Shown here in pieces: positions 58,770 through 64,000 of a DNA stretch of 64,000 nucleotides. A model generated the notes under the pieces. The model saw nothing but the letters and a program-made list of their open reading frames with translations. It had not been told where the DNA came from and made no database searches. The position numbers were made by a program, and so were the translations under genes. The stretch comes from CAWJMF01 sp963843945. Lineage in GTDB: Bacteria; Vulcanimicrobiota; Vulcanimicrobiia; Vulcanimicrobiales; Vulcanimicrobiaceae. How positions within the stretch are numbered: the first letter of the stretch is position 1; every line of letters starts with the position of its first letter. The stretch is from NCBI GenBank assembly GCA_963843945.1, contig CAWJMF010000002.1:1736001-1800000 (forward strand), written 5' to 3'.

Positions 58770-61487
58770 ATGGATTGGAACGCCGAGCGGGCCCGGATCG
58801 AAGCCGAGTGGGAGCGGACCGAACACTGGAATCACTGGGGTCCGTACCTGAGCGACCGGCAGTGGGGAACCGTCCGCGAGGATTACAGCCGCGACGGCAC
58901 CGCCTGGGACTACTTTCCTTTCGAGCACGCACGTTCGCGGGCGTATCGCTGGGGCGAGGACGGCATCTTCGGGATCTGCGACGACAAGCAATATCTCTGC
59001 TTTGCGCCGGCTTTTTGGAACGGCGCCGATCCGATCCTTAAGGAACGCTTCTACGGTCTCAACAATCATCAGGGCAATCACGGCGAAGACGTCAAAGAGC
59101 AGTATTACTACCTCGACAACGTCCCGTCGCACGCCTACATGTCGGCGCTCTACAAGTATCCGCAGCGCGCCTTTCCCTACGCTGAGCTGCTCGCGACCAA
59201 CGAGCAGCGCTCGAAGCTCGACCCCGAATACGAACTGATCGACACCGGCGTCTTCGACGACGACGCCTACTTCGACATCCGCGTCGAGTATGCCAAACAC
59301 AACGAAAAAGACATTCTCGTGCGCATCACCGCGATCAACCGCGGCCGAGCGCCCGCGCCGCTGCACCTCGTCCCGCAGCTGTGGTTTCGCAACGAGTGGT
59401 CGTGGCGCCCGGGGGTCCCAAAGCCAGTGCTCGAGCCGGATTCCGGGGCGGCCCGAACGTTCTGCGCGCGGCACGCACTGCTCGGCGAGTACCGGCTGGC
59501 CTACGTAGGCGATCCACAGGTCCTCGTCACCGAGAACGAGACCAACTACGAAGCGCTCTACGGCGTCGGCAACGCGCAGCCGTACGTCAAGGACGGGATC
59601 GACCGCGCGATCGTGCGCGGCGAATCGAGCGCCGTCAATCCGGAATTGCGGGGATCGAAACTCGCGCTGCACTACGCGCTTCTGCTGGCGCCCGGCGAAA
59701 CGCAGCAGATCCGCCTGCGGCTAACCTCAGCCGAGGTCTTACAGGAGCCGATCGACGATAGCTTCGACATGACGTTCAAAGAACGCGTCTTCGAGGCCGA
59801 CCGCTTCTACGCCGCGCTCAACCCGCATCCCGCCAGCGACGACCGCAGACACGTCCAACGCACCGCCTTCGCCGGGATGCTCTGGAACAAGCAATTCTAT
59901 AACTACATCGTGCGCGACTGGCTGCAGGGCGATCCGCTGATGCCGCCTCCGCCGCCCGAGCGTTGGCAAGGGCGCAACCACGAGTGGTACCACCTCTACA
60001 ACGACGACGTCATCTCGATGCCCGATACCTGGGAGTATCCCTGGTACGCCGCCTGGGATCTGGCGTTCCATACCCTAGTATTGGCGCTGATCGATCCGGG
60101 CTTCGCGAAGCGCCAGCTCATCACGCTCACGCGCGAGTGGTACATGCACCCGAGCGGTGCGATTCCCGCGTACGAGTGGGCTTTCAGCGACGTCAACCCG
60201 CCCGTGCAGGCCTGGGCGGCATATCGCATCTTCCAGATCGAGCACAAGATGTACGGTTACGCCGACTATCTCTTCCTCGAGCGCGTCTTTCAAAAGCTCT
60301 TGCTCAACTTCACCTGGTGGGTCAATCGCGAGGACCCCGACGGGCACAACGTGTTCTCCGGCGGTTTTCTCGGTCTCGACAACATCGGACTCTTCGATCG
60401 CAGTGCGAAGCTGCCGCCGGGCTGGCGCATCGAGCAATCCGACGCGACGAGCTGGATGGCCGTCTACTCGCTGGACATGATGGCGATCGCGCTCGAACTC
60501 GCGCAGCACAATCCGTCCTACGAGGACATCGCCTCGAAATTCTTCGAGCACTTTCTCTACATCGCCAACGCGATCAACAACGTCAAGGGGACCGAAACGG
60601 GCCTTTGGGACGAGACCGATGGCTTCTACTACGATCAAGTCGTCGACGCGAACGGCAAGCGCGTTCCGATGAAGGTCCACTCGCTGGTCGGTATGCTGCC
60701 GATGCTCGCGGTCGAAACGATCCAGCCGCAGCTCTTGGCGCGCTTACCGAACTTCAAGCGCCGCTTGGAGTGGTTTATCCAGAACCGGCCCGAGCTGCGA
60801 ATGAACATCGCCTGCATGGAGACGCGCGGGATCGAGGGGCGCCGGCTCCTCTCGATCCTCGACGGCGATCGGCTGCGCCGGCTCTTGCGGCCGCTGCTCG
60901 ACGAGAACGAATTCCTGAGCCCCCACGGAATCCGCTCGGTCTCGCGCTACCATCAAGCGCATCCCTACGTCATCTACTTCCAGGGCCGGGAGTTTCGCGT
61001 CGATTACGACCCAGCCGAATCGCGCAGCGGTCTGTTTGGCGGAAATTCCAACTGGCGCGGCCCGGTTTGGTTTCCCCTCAACTTCCTCTTGATCGAAGCG
61101 CTGCAGAACTTCCACTTCTACTACGGTGACGAGTTTCAAGTTGAGTTTCCGACGGGATCCGGAAAATTCGCGTCGCTTTGGGAAGTCGCGTCCGATCTTT
61201 CCGACCGGCTGGTCGCCATCTTCACGTTGGATGCGGACGGACGCCGCCCGTTCAACGGCGGCGTGGAGAAGTTTCAGCGCGACCCGTTTTTCAAAGATCT
61301 GCTGCTGTTCCACGAATACTTCAACGGCGACGACGCCGCGGGCGTCGGAGCGTCCCATCAGACCGGCTGGACCGGCCTCGTCGCGAAGCTCGTCCAGCAA
61401 GTCAGCGAGTACGAAGGCGCGGGGAAGTCGCCGCTCGAGTGGACTTACGAAGCGATGCCGAGCGCAGATCCGATCTCGACGCGGTGA
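58770..61487 (+). CDS. GH63-like (MGH1-type) glucosidase
   Basis: A 905-residue cytoplasmic protein. It shows an N-terminal beta-domain (AERARIEAEWERTEHWNHWG) and a large (alpha/alpha)6-barrel region with repeated aromatic/acidic pairs, GCGGxx-type turns such as SNWRGPVWFPLNFLLIEALQ, and DATSWMAVYSLDMMAIALEL. These match the bacterial mannosyl-oligosaccharide-glucosidase-like GH63 group. It is probably an alpha-glucosidase for storage or trehalose-type sugars. It precedes glgB with an overlap of four bases, so it probably works in glycogen or maltosaccharide metabolism. Confidence 0.83.
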   Translation: MDWNAERARIEAEWERTEHWNHWGPYLSDRQWGTVREDYSRDGTAWDYFPFEHARSRAYRWGEDGIFGICDDKQYLCFAPAFWNGADPILKERFYGLNNHQGNHGEDVKEQYYYLDNVPSHAYMSALYKYPQRAFPYAELLATNEQRSKLDPEYELIDTGVFDDDAYFDIRVEYAKHNEKDILVRITAINRGRAPAPLHLVPQLWFRNEWSWRPGVPKPVLEPDSGAARTFCARHALLGEYRLAYVGDPQVLVTENETNYEALYGVGNAQPYVKDGIDRAIVRGESSAVNPELRGSKLALHYALLLAPGETQQIRLRLTSAEVLQEPIDDSFDMTFKERVFEADRFYAALNPHPASDDRRHVQRTAFAGMLWNKQFYNYIVRDWLQGDPLMPPPPPERWQGRNHEWYHLYNDDVISMPDTWEYPWYAAWDLAFHTLVLALIDPGFAKRQLITLTREWYMHPSGAIPAYEWAFSDVNPPVQAWAAYRIFQIEHKMYGYADYLFLERVFQKLLLNFTWWVNREDPDGHNVFSGGFLGLDNIGLFDRSAKLPPGWRIEQSDATSWMAVYSLDMMAIALELAQHNPSYEDIASKFFEHFLYIANAINNVKGTETGLWDETDGFYYDQVVDANGKRVPMKVHSLVGMLPMLAVETIQPQLLARLPNFKRRLEWFIQNRPELRMNIACMETRGIEGRRLLSILDGDRLRRLLRPLLDENEFLSPHGIRSVSRYHQAHPYVIYFQGREFRVDYDPAESRSGLFGGNSNWRGPVWFPLNFLLIEALQNFHFYYGDEFQVEFPTGSGKFASLWEVASDLSDRLVAIFTLDADGRRPFNGGVEKFQRDPFFKDLLLFHEYFNGDDAAGVGASHQTGWTGLVAKLVQQVSEYEGAGKSPLEWTYEAMPSADPISTR

Positions 61488-63670
61488 CGTCGCTCGAACG
61501 CCGCATCGAAGCTCTCGTGCGCGGCGAGGAGGGCGATCCGTTCGCCTTGCTCGGCATGCATCGAAACGATGGCGGCCTGGTGGTGCGCGCTTTCCGCCCG
61601 CGCGCCGACACCCTCGAACTCGTCGACGAGCGCAGCGGCGATGCGCTCGCGCCGTTCGAGCGGATTCATCCCGAAGGCGTTTTCGCCCTGAACCTGCCGG
61701 GCGACGAACCGTTTGCGTACCGCTTGCGCGAGCGCTCGGCGAGCGGCGTGCGCGAACTGCACGATCCCTACCGCTACCCGCCCCTGCTCGGTCAAGTCGA
61801 CGTGTGGCTGCTCGCCGAGGGCCGTCACCTCAAACTCTACGAGATCCTCGGCGCGCACGTGCGGACGATCGACGGCGTGCGCGGCGCCTCGTTTGCGGTG
61901 TGGGCGCCGAATGCCCGGCGCGTCAGCGTCGTCGGCGATTTCAACGGCTGGGACGGACGCGTACACGCGATGCGTTTTCGCCGGGAGTGCGGCGTGTGGG
62001 AGATCTTCATCCCCGGCGAACTGGCCGGGGCTCGCTACAAATACGAGATCGCGGGGCCCGGCGGCGGCCTGCTGCCGCTGCGCAGCGATCCGTTAGCCTT
62101 CGCTTCCGAACTTCGGCCGGCGAACGCCTCGATCGTCGTTCCTCCCAGTTCTTTCAACTGGTCGGATGACGAGTGGCTGGCCACGCGCGCGACGACGCCG
62201 GCGCGAGCCGGGCCACTCTCGATCTACGAAGCGCACCTCGGCTCGTGGCGCCGTACCGGAGCGCACGGCGAGCGCATGTTTTCCTACCGCGCGCTAGCCG
62301 ACGAACTGATCCCGTACGTGCGCGAACTCGGATTCACCCACATCGAACTGCTCCCCGTCACCGAGCATCCCTTCGACGGTTCGTGGGGCTATCAGACGAC
62401 GGGGCAGTTCGCCCCGACCAGCCGGCACGGCGCGCCCGACGACTTCCGTGCCTTCGTCGACCGCGCGCACGCCGCCGGCATCGGCATCCTCCTCGACTGG
62501 GTACCCGGCCACTTTCCGGTCGACACGCACGGCCTCGGCAACTTCGACGGAACGCACTTGTACGAACATGCCGATCCGCGGAAAGGCTTTCACTACGAGT
62601 GGGGGACGTACGCGTATAATCTCGGACGCAGCGAAGTAGCGAACTTCCTGATCGCGAGCGCCTTGTTTTGGCTGCGCGAATATCACGTCGACGGACTGCG
62701 CGTCGACGCCGTCTCGTCGCTGCTGTATCTCGACTACGGCCGCGAAGGCGGCCAGTGGATTCCCAACGAGCGCGGCGATAACGAAAACCTCGAAGGGACG
62801 GCGTTCTTACGCGCGTTTAACGAGACCGTCCACGCGGAAGTACCGCGCGCCCTCACCGCCGCGGAAGAAGCCACCGCGTGGCCCAAGATCACGGCACCCG
62901 TCGCCGGCGGAGGACTCGGCTTCGACTTCAAATGGAACATGGGCTGGATGCACGACACGCTGCGCTTGTTCGCGCGCGACCCGATCGCCCGCAGCTATCA
63001 CTGGAACGAGCTGACCTTTAGCTTGGTCTACGCCTTCGACGAGCACTACATCTTGCCGTTCTCGCACGACGAAGTCGTCCACCTCAAACACTCGCTCCTC
63101 GGGCGGATGCCGGGTAACGACGACTCGCGCTTCGCGGCACTGCGTCTGCTCTACGCCTATCTCTTCGCGCATCCCGGCAAGAAGCTGCTCTTCATGGGCG
63201 CGGAGTTCGCCCAGGAAGGCGAATGGAGCGAAGCGCGGAGTTTGGATTGGCATCTCCTCGCCGACCCACGCCGGCAAGGCATCACGGCGCTCGTGCGCGA
63301 TCTGAACCGCCTGTATGCGGAAACGCCGGCGCTGCATGCCTGCGACGCCGATTGGGCCGGTTTCGACTGGATCGAAGTGAACGACGCGTCGCGCTCGGTT
63401 GCAGCCTTTCTGCGCAAGGATCCGGCTACCGGAAAATTCGTCGTGGTCGCGATGAACTTGAGCGGCATCGCGTACGAAGGTTATCGCGTGGGCGTGCCGC
63501 AGGGCGGAGCCTATCGCGAACTGCTCAATACCGACGCTGCGACCTACGGCGGCGCGAATCGCGGCAACCTCGGGGAAGTCGAAAGCGTCGAGCCCGGTTC
63601 GCAAGGCCGTCCCTTCGCGCTCGAACTTTATTTGCCGCCGCAGTCCGCCGTTTTTCTCGAGCCGGTATGA
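61484..63670 (+). CDS. glgB: 1,4-alpha-glucan branching enzyme
   Basis: A 728-residue GH13 enzyme with a GTG start overlapping the previous stop (GTGA). An N-terminal CBM48-type domain is followed by the catalytic barrel. The nucleophile Asp is in VDGLRVDAVSSLLYLDYGRE, the acid/base Glu is in ALTAAEEATAWP, and the third acid Asp is in LPFSHDEVVH. It makes alpha-1,6 branches in glycogen. Normal full length for GlgB. Its own stop overlaps the glgX start by four bases (ATGA). Confidence 0.96.
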   Translation: MTSLERRIEALVRGEEGDPFALLGMHRNDGGLVVRAFRPRADTLELVDERSGDALAPFERIHPEGVFALNLPGDEPFAYRLRERSASGVRELHDPYRYPPLLGQVDVWLLAEGRHLKLYEILGAHVRTIDGVRGASFAVWAPNARRVSVVGDFNGWDGRVHAMRFRRECGVWEIFIPGELAGARYKYEIAGPGGGLLPLRSDPLAFASELRPANASIVVPPSSFNWSDDEWLATRATTPARAGPLSIYEAHLGSWRRTGAHGERMFSYRALADELIPYVRELGFTHIELLPVTEHPFDGSWGYQTTGQFAPTSRHGAPDDFRAFVDRAHAAGIGILLDWVPGHFPVDTHGLGNFDGTHLYEHADPRKGFHYEWGTYAYNLGRSEVANFLIASALFWLREYHVDGLRVDAVSSLLYLDYGREGGQWIPNERGDNENLEGTAFLRAFNETVHAEVPRALTAAEEATAWPKITAPVAGGGLGFDFKWNMGWMHDTLRLFARDPIARSYHWNELTFSLVYAFDEHYILPFSHDEVVHLKHSLLGRMPGNDDSRFAALRLLYAYLFAHPGKKLLFMGAEFAQEGEWSEARSLDWHLLADPRRQGITALVRDLNRLYAETPALHACDADWAGFDWIEVNDASRSVAAFLRKDPATGKFVVVAMNLSGIAYEGYRVGVPQGGAYRELLNTDAATYGGANRGNLGEVESVEPGSQGRPFALELYLPPQSAVFLEPV

Positions 63671-64000
63671 TCGGCGTGCGGGGACCGGCCGTCGACGCGG
63701 GTGAGCCGCATCCGCTCGGCGCGACTTGGGACGGGAAAGGCGTCAACTTCGCCCTCTTCTCCGCGCACGCCGAGAAGGTCGAACTCTGCCTGTTCGATCA
63801 ACGCGGGCGGCGCGAACTTCACCGGCTCGCGCTCCCCGGCCACACCGACCAAGTCTGGCACGGCTACGTCCCCGACGCGCGGCCCGGCCTGCGCTACGGC
63901 TATCGCGTCTATGGGCCTTACGAGCCGCACAACGGCCATCGCTTCAACGCGAACAAACTCTTGATCGATCCCTACGCCAAGGCGCTGGCGGGTACGCTCA
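63667..64000 (+). CDS. glgX: Glycogen debranching enzyme (3' end outside window)
   Basis: Only the first 111 codons are visible. The ATG overlaps the glgB stop. The N-terminal GEPHPLGATWDGKGVNFALF and SAHAEKVELCLFD lead into a CBM48-type beta-sandwich, ending at LLIDPYAKALAGTL. This is the usual opening of GlgX/isoamylase-type enzymes, which cleave the alpha-1,6 branches. The gene runs off the right edge. Confidence 0.9.
   Translation, partial: MIGVRGPAVDAGEPHPLGATWDGKGVNFALFSAHAEKVELCLFDQRGRRELHRLALPGHTDQVWHGYVPDARPGLRYGYRVYGPYEPHNGHRFNANKLLIDPYAKALAGTL

Overview
The window is about 64 kb of high-GC DNA (roughly two-thirds G+C) from a free-living, probably soil-dwelling bacterium. No rRNA or other taxonomic marker is present. 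The gene content suggests Candidatus Eremiobacterota/Vulcanimicrobiota (WPS-2) or a similar soil lineage: an actinobacterial-type group 1h-like [NiFe]-hydrogenase operon with DUF5947 and DUF6084 genes, YceI-like proteins, KatG, CAP-domain lipoproteins and EHN-type epoxide hydrolases. This assignment is inference.

Layout. (1) 1-5973: two nickel/cobalt transporters, then secreted DUF4331-type proteins that occur twice as separate N-half and C-half genes around a TPR protein. (2) 6048-9992: two tRNA-Ala(CGC) genes flank a small accessory island with a tyrosine-recombinase N-terminal fragment cut by an IS3-family element, a 60-bp-period repeat and three unfamiliar small ORFs. (3) 10.0-20.0 kb: a membrane protein, alpha/beta hydrolases, an XRE regulator, a tandem epoxide hydrolase/VOC cluster, an 800-aa XRE/NB-ARC/TPR regulator, an NTF2-like and an ABM-like protein. 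(4) 20.1-22.8 kb: katG and an overlapping Fur/PerR-type regulator. (5) 22.8-28.3 kb: a PEBP protein, two paralogous cell-envelope or cytosolic proteins, a phosphoribosyltransferase, an AI-2E family transporter and a START-like protein. (6) 28.3-46.2 kb: the centrepiece. A leftward hypA-hypB-STAND/winged-helix regulator operon diverges from a rightward, tightly overlapped hydrogenase operon (small and large subunits, NifU-like, DUF5947, DUF6084, a 435-aa unknown protein, maturation protease, small membrane protein, two YceI proteins, hypC, hypD, hypE, double-SIS, glutaredoxin, hypF). (7) 46.3-54.7 kb: antiporter, second AI-2E transporter, SDR, LigD-type polymerase, CAP lipoprotein, small stress proteins, cupin and a proline-rich protein. 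(8) 54.8-58.7 kb: thiC with a TPP riboswitch, an EamA exporter and an integral membrane protein. (9) 58.8-64 kb: GH63-like glucosidase, glgB and the start of glgX, overlapping.

How it fits together. The hydrogenase region carries a complete hypABCDEF set plus a dedicated endopeptidase, so one locus can in principle build the enzyme. The small subunit has no Tat signal and has an Asp in place of one proximal-cluster Cys, which is the signature of the oxygen-insensitive, high-affinity (group 1h-like) H2-oxidising enzymes. The nickel transporters at the left end could supply Ni, but they lie 27 kb away. The shared intergenic region holds two copies of a direct repeat, GTAACGGCnnGGTAACG, with an 11-bp pitch. 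That spacing is used by SARP/OmpR-type winged-helix regulators, and the third gene of the leftward operon encodes a protein ending in such a domain. This regulator-operator pairing is the most testable new hypothesis in the window.
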